This document shows, piece after piece, positions 1 through 7,578 of a stretch of DNA of 64,000 nucleotides (position 1 is the stretch's first letter; each line of letters begins with the position of its first letter). This stretch comes from Trinickia mobilis (GTDB taxonomy: Bacteria; Pseudomonadota; Gammaproteobacteria; Burkholderiales; Burkholderiaceae): the NCBI RefSeq assembly GCF_017315705.1, contig NZ_JAFLRF010000010.1, forward strand, positions 1 to 64,000, given 5' to 3'. A program made the position numbers and the translations under genes. Under the pieces are notes generated by a model, which saw only the letters and a list, made by a program, of their open reading frames with translations, was not told the origin of the DNA and ran no database searches.

Positions 1-154
1 AGAGGTTCAGCGCGCGCGCCAACGGCGCAACGGCTTCCGGCGGAATGAAGCCGGCTTCGTCCTGAATCGCGTGGAGCACCGCGAGCAGCGACGCGCCGGG
101 CTTCACATGCCGGCGAACGAGTTCTTCCGGCGCAACGACTGCGGGGTTATCCAA
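1..154 (-). CDS. fdsG: NAD-dependent formate dehydrogenase gamma subunit, 5' end only
   Basis: Only the first 51 codons lie in the window. The peptide starts MDNPAVVAPEELVRR and continues with a segment of the type AIQDEAGFIPPEAV, which is typical of the NuoE/FdsG thioredoxin-like [2Fe-2S] subunit of soluble NAD-dependent formate dehydrogenases. The start is a TTG at 154, chosen because GGAGGAG lies 6-7 nt upstream. FdsG passes electrons from formate oxidation to NAD+ together with FdsB and FdsA; the rest of the operon would lie beyond position 1. The divergent ModE-like regulator supports the fds assignment. A NuoE-type subunit of another enzyme is the main alternative. Confidence 0.75.
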   Translation of the reverse strand, partial: MDNPAVVAPEELVRRHVKPGASLLAVLHAIQDEAGFIPPEAVAPLARALNL

Positions 155-284
155 GGTGGGGCTCCTCCAAGATCAAATATGCACTTGTTGTTCATATAAA
201 GCGCATATATGCTTTGGTTTGTGGTTTGCCCCACAACGATAGGCGGACCATAAACCTTTCGCAATAGGAAGAAGCACTGCATAA
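155..284. promoter_or_regulatory. divergent control region between fdsG and its regulator
   Basis: This 130-bp AT-rich gap separates two divergent genes. It holds a perfect 10-bp palindrome, GCATATATGC at 203-212, and a second ATATGC at about 178-183. These are plausible operator half-sites for the ModE-like regulator encoded from 285, but no binding motif is known to me for this case. The assignment rests on position and symmetry only. Confidence 0.35.
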
Positions 285-1379
285 ATGATCCAGATCGATT
301 GTAAGGCGCAGCTGGTTGTCGTCGATAGCGCGGGCCGCGAAGCCAGCCTGACCGACGTCGTGCCGCTGCTCGCGCTCGTCGGCGAAACGGGCAGCATCGC
401 CCAGGCGGCTGCGCAAAAGAGCTTGTCGTATCGGCACGCTTGGGGCATGTTGCGCGCGATCGAGGAACGTCTGGGCGGCGCGCTGATCACGAAGGAGCGC
501 GGCAAAGGGTCCGCGCTGTCGGAACTGGGGCAGGCCGTGGTGCGGGCGCAACGCCTATGCGCCGAGCGGCTCGACGGCAATATGCAGGCACTCGCGAGCG
601 AAGTGGCGAGCGAACTGAATCGCCGGCTCGGGCAGCATGGCGGCGCGGTGCGCATCCAGGCGTCGCATGGCTACGCGGTTGCGGCGCTCGTGACGGCGCT
701 GGTGGCTCGCGACGCGGAGTCGGTCGACATCAAGTACCGCGACAGCGCCGAGGCCGTGACCGCGCTCGCGCGCGGCGAGTGCGACCTCGCCGGGTTTCAC
801 TTGCCGCGCGGGGCGTTCCGCGAGAAATGCGCGGGTGTCTACGGCCGCTGGCTCGATCCGCAGCGGCACGTGCTGATTCATCTGACGCAACGCAAGCAGG
901 GGCTCTTCTTGCCGAAAGGCAACCCGAAGGGAATTCGCGGCTTGAAAGACCTGGCCAGGGACGACGTGCGCTTCGTCAACCGGCAGCCGGGCTCCGGCAC
1001 GCGGATGCTGCTCGACCTGGCGCTGCGCAGCATCGGCATCGATCCCGAGCGCATCAACGGCTATGCGTCGGCGGAGCTGACGCATTCGGCGATTGCGGCG
1101 TTTGTCGCGAGCGGCATGGCCGACCTCGGCTTCGGCGTCGAGCCGGCCGCTCACCATTTCGGCCTCGACTTCATCCCGATCGTCGACGAAGACTATTATT
1201 TCGCGTGTGAGCGCGCGCCGCTCGCTTCGTCGCCGCTCGCACCGGTCGTGCAGGTGCTGCAAAGCGACGCGTTCCGAGCGACGGTCGCGCATCTCGCCGG
1301 ATACGACCCGGCGCATTGCGGGACGATTGTCGATGTGGCGAGCGGATTGCTCGGAGCGGCGGTGCCGGAGAGCGCTTAG
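285..1379 (+). CDS. ModE-like HTH regulator with PBP-like sensor domain (FdsR type)
   Basis: A 364-residue regulator. Residues about 20-100 form a ModE/LysR-like winged helix (GSIAQAAAQKSLSYRHAWGM is the characteristic helix-turn-helix). Residues about 115-330 match the periplasmic-binding-protein-like domain seen in molybdate-type regulators, including the stretch VNRQPGSGTRMLLD. The gene is divergent from fdsG, the arrangement reported for FdsR of Cupriavidus formate dehydrogenase operons. It therefore probably controls fds genes in response to formate or molybdenum cofactor status; that role is inferred from position and family. The ATG at 285 gives a full-length protein. Confidence 0.7.
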   Translation: MIQIDCKAQLVVVDSAGREASLTDVVPLLALVGETGSIAQAAAQKSLSYRHAWGMLRAIEERLGGALITKERGKGSALSELGQAVVRAQRLCAERLDGNMQALASEVASELNRRLGQHGGAVRIQASHGYAVAALVTALVARDAESVDIKYRDSAEAVTALARGECDLAGFHLPRGAFREKCAGVYGRWLDPQRHVLIHLTQRKQGLFLPKGNPKGIRGLKDLARDDVRFVNRQPGSGTRMLLDLALRSIGIDPERINGYASAELTHSAIAAFVASGMADLGFGVEPAAHHFGLDFIPIVDEDYYFACERAPLASSPLAPVVQVLQSDAFRATVAHLAGYDPAHCGTIVDVASGLLGAAVPESA

Positions 1380-1525
1380 CGCTAAAGTGCGCGATGGGTT
1401 CCATCGGAAGGGCTTTGCGTTACACAGGTAACACTTCGCTGCATAGCGATGCCGATCTGCGTTACGCTCTATCCGTTGGACGTTCCTTTTGTTCTTCAGT
1501 CCGCCTCAAGCGGCATCGAATCGCT

Positions 1526-1792
1526 ATGAAATTGCTTATCAACGCCTGCGCTGCCGCGGCTGCGGCAGGCGCATTGCTCGCTGTGACGTCGCTCGCATTC
1601 GCACAGAACTCGCCGGGGGTGCCGGGCGGCATCCTGCAAGAGCAGTTCCAGCTTCAACAGCACCCGCAATTGGAGTTCGCGGCGTCGGCACCGTCGAAAA
1701 AGTACCAGCATGGGCCCGTATCGAAGCTGCGCAAGCAGGGCGATCTCGGCAACCCGGACGGGTGCAATCTGCAATGCCCGAACGACAACTGA
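1526..1792 (+). CDS. small secreted protein of unknown function
   Basis: An 88-residue protein starting at the ATG at 1526. It opens with a clear Sec signal peptide (MKLLINACAAAAAAGALLAV, likely cleaved after AFA-Q at about residue 25). The mature part is short, Gln-rich then Lys-rich, and ends in a segment with two cysteines (CNLQCPNDN). A longer upstream extension of the frame is unlikely because it would put the signal peptide inside the protein. I do not recognise a family. The two C-terminal Cys could form a disulfide in the periplasm. Confidence 0.5.
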   Translation: MKLLINACAAAAAAGALLAVTSLAFAQNSPGVPGGILQEQFQLQQHPQLEFAASAPSKKYQHGPVSKLRKQGDLGNPDGCNLQCPNDN

Positions 1793-1890
1793 TCGAGAGG
1801 CATTGCTAGTCATCTGACGCTTGATCGCTCGCGCCGAGTCGCGCGGGCGATCGCTGTTCCATTGATGCGAGCGCGCGCAAAAAGCGCCGC

Positions 1891-2244
1891 TCACGTCGTG
1901 CAGCGCGCGATATCGAAGCGCATTTCAGGCTCCGGCACCGAACCGTCGTCGCCGGGCGATTTCTGCACCTTGACCACCGAGCCGTAGCCGGAAGGCATCA
2001 ACGTAATGAGCCACGCATAGTTCTCCGAGCCGTGGCCGACCGTCAGCTCGGTCGATCCGTTGCCGGTACTCATTCGAAGGCCGTCGATTCTGCTTCGCAA
2101 ACAGTTCGAGATGTCGCTCGGAGCGCGTTGCGACTGCACGAAGACGAGCGGCTCGGACGAGCGGACGTCCTGGACGTTAGGCGAGCTGCAAGCCGCAATC
2201 GCGAGGGCTGCGGGCACTGCGGCGAGGAGGGGAAGTGTGTTCAT
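1891..2244 (-). CDS. putative lipoprotein of unknown function
   Basis: A 117-residue protein beginning MNTLPLLAAVPAALAIAACSS at 2244. The segment AIAAC is a good lipobox, so Cys19 is the likely lipidation site. The mature region has two further cysteines (SNCLRS and DIARCTT at the C-terminus) that may pair. I chose the start at 2244 over an in-frame upstream codon at 2280 because it places the hydrophobic signal at the N-terminus. No family was recognised. It lies 32 bp after the stop of the unknown gene at 2277-2804 on the same strand, so the two may be cotranscribed. Confidence 0.5.
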   Translation of the reverse strand: MNTLPLLAAVPAALAIAACSSPNVQDVRSSEPLVFVQSQRAPSDISNCLRSRIDGLRMSTGNGSTELTVGHGSENYAWLITLMPSGYGSVVKVQKSPGDDGSVPEPEMRFDIARCTT

Positions 2245-2276
2245 GGTTTTGCCTTTGGGGCGAGGGCAGTGCGATT

Positions 2277-2804
2277 TCAATGTAGTCGTTGTGTCGACCG
2301 GGGTTCAACCGGTGGCGATACGGGGCGGGTTTTGCCGAAATGCGTGCAGGCGACGCATAAGAGACAGTCGTCGCACCACGAAGCGGCCATTTGAGACGGC
2401 TGTATGCCTCCTCGCTTCGTGCTAGGCATGGAGATTACCGGAGCGCAACGAAGGCAGCATGCATAGCCATGCTCGTACGACTCTTCACTGAATCCCGGGT
2501 TCTCCGTTTTGAAAACGATTAGTTCTTCTTCGAATGTCCGCTTGGCCTGAGGATACTTAAAGAATGCTAGGCCTACTGCTGCCGCGTCTTTCCACATCCG
2601 CTTCACCAAAGCCAAAGCGTGCTCATAAGTGGGTTGGCTCAATGCAGGCAAAACTTCCGACAAGTCAAGCGCCGGGGCGCGCTCCGATAGTGGTCCCCAA
2701 CGACGCGTCCACTCGTTGTAGTAGAAGAGCAGGAACACCGCATCTAATAACTGGGCGGCACGTATTTGGCGGATGTACTCTGCCCGTCGCTCGGTCCGGT
2801 CCAT
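2277..2804 (-). CDS. hypothetical protein with Cys-rich C-terminal tail
   Basis: A 175-residue frame starting MDRTERRAEYIRQIRAAQ at 2804, preceded by a strong GGGAGGGG ribosome binding site. Residues 1-115 look like an ordinary soluble, helical protein. The last 60 residues change character and carry clustered cysteines (ACCLRC, WCDDCLLCVAC), which is either a metal-binding tail or out-of-frame readthrough after a small indel. GC content is lower than in neighbouring core genes, suggesting acquired DNA. No family recognised. Confidence 0.4.
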   Translation of the reverse strand: MDRTERRAEYIRQIRAAQLLDAVFLLFYYNEWTRRWGPLSERAPALDLSEVLPALSQPTYEHALALVKRMWKDAAAVGLAFFKYPQAKRTFEEELIVFKTENPGFSEESYEHGYACCLRCAPVISMPSTKRGGIQPSQMAASWCDDCLLCVACTHFGKTRPVSPPVEPRSTQRLH

Positions 2805-3001
2805 TCCCCTCCCGATTATTGTTTCGAAGCGGATAGCCCGCAGTCTAGACTTTCGGTGGTCGATTGCGCTGCATATTGCACTCGGGTCGACTGTCCGCTT
2901 AGGCCGAGCACTGCCGGACGCGGATGCCGCTGCTCGACCCTGTCAACAAGCTCACGCTCTTTCAGGGTGGAAACGGCTGATCCGGCGGCCGGCTGGCCCG
3001 G

Positions 3002-3906
3002 TCACGACCGCTTTGGCGCTGCGCGCACGCCGTCGTGATACTGCCGGATGTCCTGCGGTGCGAGGCCGTAAGCTCGCCGAAACGCCCGCGTGAAGTCCGA
3101 CGCGCTGCTGAAGCCGTGAGCATAGGCGATGTCCCGCACCGGAACGCCGGGCCATGCGACGAGCTCGTCGGCGGCGGCGCGCAGGCGCACATGCCGGCCG
3201 GATGTAGGCACCAAGCCCCCCTTCGTGCTGAAAGAGGCGATAGACCGTGGGTCGCGAGAGGCCCAGCGATTCCACGACGCGATCGGGCGAAAGACCGTCG
3301 TCGTGCAGGTTCGCGTGCACGTAGCGGCGCGCCTGATCGAACGCCATGGCCCGCGCGAGCGCAGGCTTGCTGCCCTTCAGCCCCGCCTGCTCGCCGAACG
3401 CGTCCGCGATCAGCAGCACGATCTCGCGCAGCAACGCGCCCGGCAGAAAAATTGTGACGTGCCGGCAGGGCGCGCGTTTGAACTGCACGGGCTGGTCGAG
3501 ATCGACGGCGAAGATACCGCCTTCGAGCACCGTGTCCGTGCGCCGTTTGCCGGGATACACGAGCTCGCTGTCGGGCGCGGTGTCGAAAAATACGTGGAAG
3601 GATGCTGCGCGAGTTGTCCTGGGAGATCCGCGCGATCGTCCGATCTTGCGTGATGCGGTCGGTGTAGCAGTCGGCGAACAGGAATTCGCCCACGGCGTAG
3701 CGGTCGATCCAGCCGCGAAACGGCTGCCTGCGTTCATCGCGCGTCGTCAGGAGGTCGACCACGCCGATCATACGGTCGCACCACGCCAGGAGCTGCTGCT
3801 GGATGGGCAGCGCGCAAACGTCGAAATGCTGGTGCGCGATTTCGAGCCGCTGGTCCGCGTCGAGGGCGACAGGCAGATCCTGAAAGTGCGTCTTGCCGGC
3901 GGGCAT
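3002..3906 (-). pseudogene. AraC-family transcriptional regulator broken by two frameshifts
   Basis: Three consecutive frames on the minus strand make up one AraC-type regulator. The N-terminal third starts MPAGKTHFQDLPVALDADQR at 3906 and runs to about 3604. The middle third (FHVFFDTAPDSELVYPGK...) runs from about 3600 to 3216 and ends with the first AraC helix-turn-helix (DRVVESLGLSRPTVYRLFQHE). The last third (VRDIAYAHGFSSASDFTRAF, the second AraC HTH signature) ends at 3002. Each junction is explained by one extra base: around 3600 in a TCC context and around 3202-3206 in CCGGCCGG. Two independent shifts argue for a decayed gene rather than one sequencing error. Confidence 0.75.
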
Positions 3907-4003
3907 GGTGAGGATTCGGTGGATCGGCTGGATAGGCGGGAAGGTCTTGCTGCGAAATAGTATGACGAGAGATACCCCCGTTGCAAATGGCCAGTTGTGG
4001 CCG
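3907..4003. other. gap upstream of the AraC pseudogene
   Basis: A short spacer between the AraC remnant and the inverted-repeat element. I see no gene, terminator or clear promoter in it. Confidence 0.3.
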
Positions 4004-4138
4004 AGGCTGTGTCAAAACTCGAAATTCCACGGTTTGAGGGCGCTTTACCCCTCGCGAGGTGCTGCAAAGCCCATAGCGAGCGTTCTGGCAGGTCGACTTC
4101 TTCGCTGAGCGGCAGCGGCGCACGTTTTGACACAGCCT
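4004..4138. mobile_element. 135-bp MITE-like element with 15-bp terminal inverted repeats
   Basis: The left end AGGCTGTGTCAAAAC (4004-4018) is exactly the reverse complement of the right end at 4124-4138. The interior of about 105 bp encodes nothing credible. Terminal repeats beginning GGCTGTGTCAAAA resemble the ends of some insertion sequences, so this is probably an internally deleted IS derivative or MITE. GGCCG occurs immediately left (3999-4003) and one base to the right (4140-4144) and could be a 5-bp target duplication. It lies upstream of the AraC pseudogene and may have helped separate it from its promoter. Confidence 0.5.
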
Positions 4139-4250
4139 GGGCCGTTCTGAGCCCCGCGCATCTGTCTGCGGTCCACGACATCCATTGAGTTCTGGGACTC
4201 TGAGCAGGGGCTCGTGTCCTAAGCGCCGAATCCGGTAAAGATCAAGGGGG

Positions 4251-4481
4251 CTAGTCAGGGGTGACGAAGACCCGAACCCTACCGCGCGAAGTGGGTAGCA
4301 GAAATTCCAGTGTACGACCTGCCCGTACATCGAATAGCAGCTGTGCCAGCTCCTCGATCCGGGCACGCCGACCAACGCCGTTCTGGTCTGGAACGCGATT
4401 GCCTTCCTGCTCGATCAAGGCCTGATGTTCCGAGACCACCCATGCGATGGCGCTGGATCTCGTCACAAAATATTCTTCCAT
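4251..4481 (-). CDS. small hypothetical protein
   Basis: A 76-residue frame starting MEEYFVTRSSAIAWVVSEHQ at 4481, with AGGAAAAAGG just upstream as a ribosome binding site. It is acidic in the middle and ends RGRVRVFVTPD. Codon usage is plausible for a real gene, but I recognise no domain. It sits in the degraded accessory stretch and could be a remnant. Confidence 0.35.
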   Translation of the reverse strand: MEEYFVTRSSAIAWVVSEHQALIEQEGNRVPDQNGVGRRARIEELAQLLFDVRAGRTLEFLLPTSRGRVRVFVTPD

Positions 4482-4725
4482 GCCTTTTTCCTACGGCGCG
4501 GGGTAACTAGACCGCGCAAATCGATTCCACGCGCCGCGCCAATGGGAATTGGCTTTGGCAAGCGCAGCCCGATTTTATCGTCTGACGGAAACCATCGCAT
4601 TCGAGCCGACAGGCAGCGCAAATGTCGCACGAGGGTGTCCGGTGTCGGACGTTCCTCCCGTGACATAGCTTTGCCGAAAAACCGGTGAATCTGGCACTAT
4701 CATTGGCCGATCATAGGAGGGCGCC

Positions 4726-5365
4726 ATGTGCACGAACTACGCCGCCGCACGTCGGCGAACCTTCGAAAGAGTACGACGGCGTGCAGCCGCCGGCCGACGA
4801 ATGGCGAGATGACGTCTACAAAGACTATGGCGCACCGATCCTGCGTCGCGACGAGGAGGGAGGGCGCCGCGTTGCCCCGGCAACGTTCGGCATGGTGCCG
4901 CGCAAGCACATTCCGCCAGGTGTGAAGGTCTTCGATACGATGAATGCGCGCGCCGAGACCGTCGGCGAGAAGCGCAGCTTTAGCGGCGCCTGGAAAAAGC
5001 AGCAGCTTTGCCTGATCCCGTGCGATGCGTTCTATGAGCCGAACTATGAGACGGGTAAGGCGGTGCGCTGGCGAATCGGCATGGCGTCCTGCGATCCGTT
5101 TGCGATCGCGGGCCTGTGGCGGGCCTGGGACGAACCGGAAGGGCCAGCGCTGTGGTTCACGATGCTGACGGTCAATTCGCACGCGCGTCCGCTCATGCGA
5201 CGTTTTTACAAGCCTGGAGATGAGAAGCGCTCTGTTGTGATCGTGCGGCCGGATGACTATGACGACTGGCTCGACTGTCGGGACGTCGACGAGGCGCGCT
5301 CGTTCCTGAATCTGTTTCCGGCCGAACAACTGATGGCCGCCGCAGAGTCCCCGAAGGCGAAATGA
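4726..5365 (+). pseudogene. SOS response-associated peptidase (YedK/HMCES family), frameshifted after codon 6
   Basis: The family shields abasic sites in single-stranded DNA by a covalent bond from Cys2. Here the start is unambiguous: AGGAGG at 4715-4720 followed by ATG TGC ACG AAC TAC at 4726, encoding the family N-terminus MCTNY with the catalytic Cys2. That frame stops at 4810. The rest of the protein (SKEYDGVQPP, FDTMNARAETVGEK, CLIPCDAFYEPNYE, GDEKRSVVIVRP) is in the next frame from about 4745 to 5365. One extra G at about 4744 in GCCGCCGCAC explains the shift. The intact body suggests a recent lesion, a sequencing error, or less likely recoding. Confidence 0.75.
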
Positions 5366-5447
5366 CTCGGTGCGCTACGAGCCTCGGCCATAGAAAAAGG
5401 GCAGGAGAGATATCTCTGCCTGCCCTTGGTGTCAGTCTCGCGACTTG

Positions 5448-5657
5448 TTAAGCCGCTTTTGAGAGCCAGCCCGTCGCCGTGTATTCGAAAACGAGCTTCC
5501 GCACGGCGTTGCGGTCGAGGTCTGCCGCGCGCTCAATGGCCTGATGCAGGCCGTCGCCGTCCTCGAAGGAAACGGCGTTACCGTATGACGTCTCGCGGAC
5601 GTGAAAGCCATTCGCCAGCCACACGTTTCGCAGCCCGCTTTCGATGAAGTGGTACAT
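5448..5657 (-). CDS. short protein, third gene of the toxin-antitoxin unit
   Basis: A 69-residue frame beginning MYHFIESGLRNVWLANGFHV. It starts 6 bp after the antitoxin stop, so it is probably cotranscribed. The N-terminal segment resembles the opening of a family of small HTH antitoxin-like regulators that begin MYHY-ESGL-NVWL, but the usual C-terminal helix-turn-helix is not present here; the protein ends YTATGWLSKAA. It may be a truncated regulator or a separate small family. The family resemblance is from memory and uncertain. Confidence 0.45.
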   Translation of the reverse strand: MYHFIESGLRNVWLANGFHVRETSYGNAVSFEDGDGLHQAIERAADLDRNAVRKLVFEYTATGWLSKAA

Positions 5658-5663
5658 GGGCCT

Positions 5664-5984
5664 TTAAGCGAGAACCTGTAGCCCGTGCTTCTGAATGACC
5701 TGCAGCAGCTTTGCGGCCATGCCGCTCGGATGCTTGGCGCCGGTCTCCCACTTCTGGACGGTGGACACGCTTGTGTTCAGGTAGAGAGCGAATACCGGCT
5801 GACTGACCTTTGCAGCCTTGCGGATGCTCGCGACGGCCTTCGCGTCGAAAGCGGGCGTTTCGGCGATGCACAGACCGTCGAATTTGCGCATGGTGCGCTT
5901 GTCAACGATGCCTGCTTCGCGAAGGTCCGAAACGGCGCTGTGAATAGACTCAAAGGCATCGCTCTTGAATTTGGTTTTAGCCAT
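5664..5984 (-). CDS. HTH-type antitoxin (HigA/NadS-like)
   Basis: A 106-residue protein starting MAKTKFKSDAFESIHSAVSD at 5984. Residues about 55-105 form an XRE-type helix-turn-helix (VSQPVFALYLNTSVSTVQKW), the pattern of HigA/NadS antitoxins encoded downstream of RelE-type toxins. Its ATG overlaps the toxin stop codon (AATCATGGCTAA), so translation was coupled. The antitoxin would bind the toxin and repress the operon. It is intact while the toxin gene before it is broken. The upstream codon at 5993 is less likely because it lies further inside the toxin gene. Confidence 0.7.
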   Translation of the reverse strand: MAKTKFKSDAFESIHSAVSDLREAGIVDKRTMRKFDGLCIAETPAFDAKAVASIRKAAKVSQPVFALYLNTSVSTVQKWETGAKHPSGMAAKLLQVIQKHGLQVLA

Positions 5985-6324
5985 GATTTTCAATCTCCAA
6001 CAGTTTGCCAGACTTGATCGCCTTCTCGATAACGTCTTCGGTTAATTTGGCGTACATATCCGCGAGTTCTTTGAACGCCGCCAACTCGTCATCTTCAATG
6101 TTCTCGCGATCCTTCTTGGCGTACAGGAAAACGAAGATCCACAAGTTTCCAACCTTTTCGACGACGATGCTCCGGTGCATGTTCTTGTTCAGCCGCTTCT
6201 TCCAGACGTTGCCCCCGAGGTCGTCGCCCTGACCTTTGGCGAGGGCCGCAGCGGCATCCTACAGTTCGCCGTCTGAAATCTCTGCCTTCTTCGCTTGCTT
6301 ATTGAATCCATTCGTCTTGAACAC
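5977..6324 (-). pseudogene. RelE-family toxin with an in-frame amber codon
   Basis: Reading the minus strand, one frame gives VFKTNGFNKQAKKAEISDGEL, then TAG (6261-6259), then DAAAALAKGQGDDLGGNVWK and KRLNKNMHRSIVVEKVGNLW to ENHG. This is the RelE-type toxin family that pairs with HigA/NadS antitoxins; DDLGG, KKRLNKNMHRSI and AKKDRENI are hallmark stretches. The stop falls in the first third, where homologues have an ordinary residue. The N-terminus is also unclear: an ATG at 6361 would need loss of one A from an A6 run to enter the frame, otherwise a GTG at 6324 is the start. The gene most likely makes no active toxin. Confidence 0.7.
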
Positions 6325-6413
6325 CCGTATCGCCGGTTCGGCTACGATCTTCTTTTTTCATTGGTTTTTCCGCTCATATTGCGAACGTAATATAGCACCA
6401 GGTGCAACACATT

Positions 6414-7375
6414 TCAACTCTCTGGTTTGGCTCTGAGCTCGTCGAGGCAGTCTGCCCATCGCTGCATGAGGTCTCGCCGCTGGTCGAGCCATTGCGTCCG
6501 GTAATACGCGCGGCCGTGGACGTCTCGCGCGTCGTGCGCGAGTTGCATCTCGACGATTTCCACGGGGATTCCGAGCTTTTCGACAGCCAGGGTGCGGGCC
6601 GTCGCGCGCCAGCCGTGCGGCGTGGCCGTCTCACTGACGACGCCCATGAGCTTGTAGGCCGCCGCGAGCGTGCCGTCGCTCATTGGCCGGACGTCGCCGC
6701 GGACGGAGGGGAACACGTGCTTGCCGGCGCCCGTCAGCGCGTAGAGCTCGCGGAGGATCGCCACGGCCTGCGTCGACAGCGGAACGAAGTGATCGGCGCC
6801 GTTGAGCTTGCCGGCCTTCTTCCGCTGCATGCGGCCCGCCGGGATTTCCCACGTCGCGCCGTCGAGGTCGAATTCGGGCCATTCGGCAAGGCGTAGCTCG
6901 CCCGGCCGCTGAAAGACGAGCGGGGCCAGCTTCAGGGCCGCGGAGACGATCGGCGAGCCCTTGTACGCATGGCCTTCGGGAAGACGTGGACCTCGACCCG
7001 GCGTAGCTGGCGCTCGGCGTGCGAATCGTTCAGCTCTTTCGAGAATTTGCGGTGCCACTTGCGGGCGACGGCTTCGAACGTGTTCTCGGCGTTCGCCTGG
7101 CGCGTCAGCTTCTCGGCAACCTTTGCCGCGCCGGGATCGATGTCGGCGTCGAGATGCTTCTTCGCCGCCTCGCGCCGCTCGCGCGCCTCTTTCAGGGTGA
7201 CGGTCGGGTAAATGCCCAGGGCGAGGACCTTCTCTTTCCCGCCGTAGCGGTACTTCAGCCGCCAGTATTTCGCCCCGGTCGGCTTGACTTCGAGGTACAT
7301 GCCGCCGCCGTCGGCGAGCCGGTACTGTTTCTCTCGCGGGGCGGCTTTTTTGATTGCGATATCCGTGAGTGCCAT
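6414..7375 (-). pseudogene. P4-type tyrosine integrase with internal deletion and frameshift
   Basis: The N-terminal part starts MALTDIAIKKAAPREKQYRL at 7375 behind AGGAAGGGA and covers the DUF4102 arm-binding domain and the start of the core-binding domain to VEVHVFP at about 6970. The catalytic part resumes in another frame at about 6970 with KGSPIVSAALKLAPLVFQRP and keeps the active-site elements GELR, HGWR and the Tyr segment AYYRTQW. About 100 residues normally found between these parts are missing, so the enzyme is dead. It points away from the 3' end of ssrA, a classic integration site, and marks a decayed island to its left. Confidence 0.8.
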
Positions 7376-7482
7376 GTCATTCCCTTCCTTATGTGGCGCG
7401 GGTTTACGGCCTTTGAGGGTATCGGCATCCGACGCATGTCTGGGTGCCGTCATCGATACCCCCGGAATGGGGTGTTAGATGG

Positions 7483-7575
7483 CGAATGATCCTGAACGAT
7501 GCCGAATGAAGAAAGCCCCGCGGATTATAGGTCCACGAGGCTTTTGTGAAAGGGGACGAATGATACTGAATGATG
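7483..7575. repeat. imperfect 19-bp direct repeat flanking the ssrA terminator
   Basis: Two copies at 7483-7501 and 7557-7575 match at 17 of 19 positions (both begin CGAATGAT and end GATG). They lie between the integrase gene and the 3' end of ssrA, where integrase arm-binding or attachment sequences are expected. That role is inferred from position only. Confidence 0.4.
7512..7545 (-). terminator. intrinsic terminator of ssrA
   Basis: On the minus strand a 12-bp stem (7533-7544 with 7512-7523, including two G-U pairs) closes a 9-nt loop and is followed by a pyrimidine-rich run. It lies about 35 bp beyond the CCA end of the tmRNA. Confidence 0.6.
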
Positions 7576-7578
7576 TGT

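Noticed and set aside
3768-4181. Minus-strand frame running through the inverted-repeat element
   Set aside because: It crosses the MITE-like element and reads the AraC N-terminal region out of frame.
4463-4666. 67-codon frame on the minus strand overlapping the small gene at 4251-4481
   Set aside because: No ribosome binding site, no recognisable domain and Arg/Lys-rich end. It could be a remnant but I cannot support it.
1-7578. Second copy of the ssrA 3' end as the far attachment site
   Set aside because: I looked for the tmRNA 3' motif (GTTCGATTCCCGCC) to the left and saw no convincing copy; the island may extend beyond the window or have lost it.
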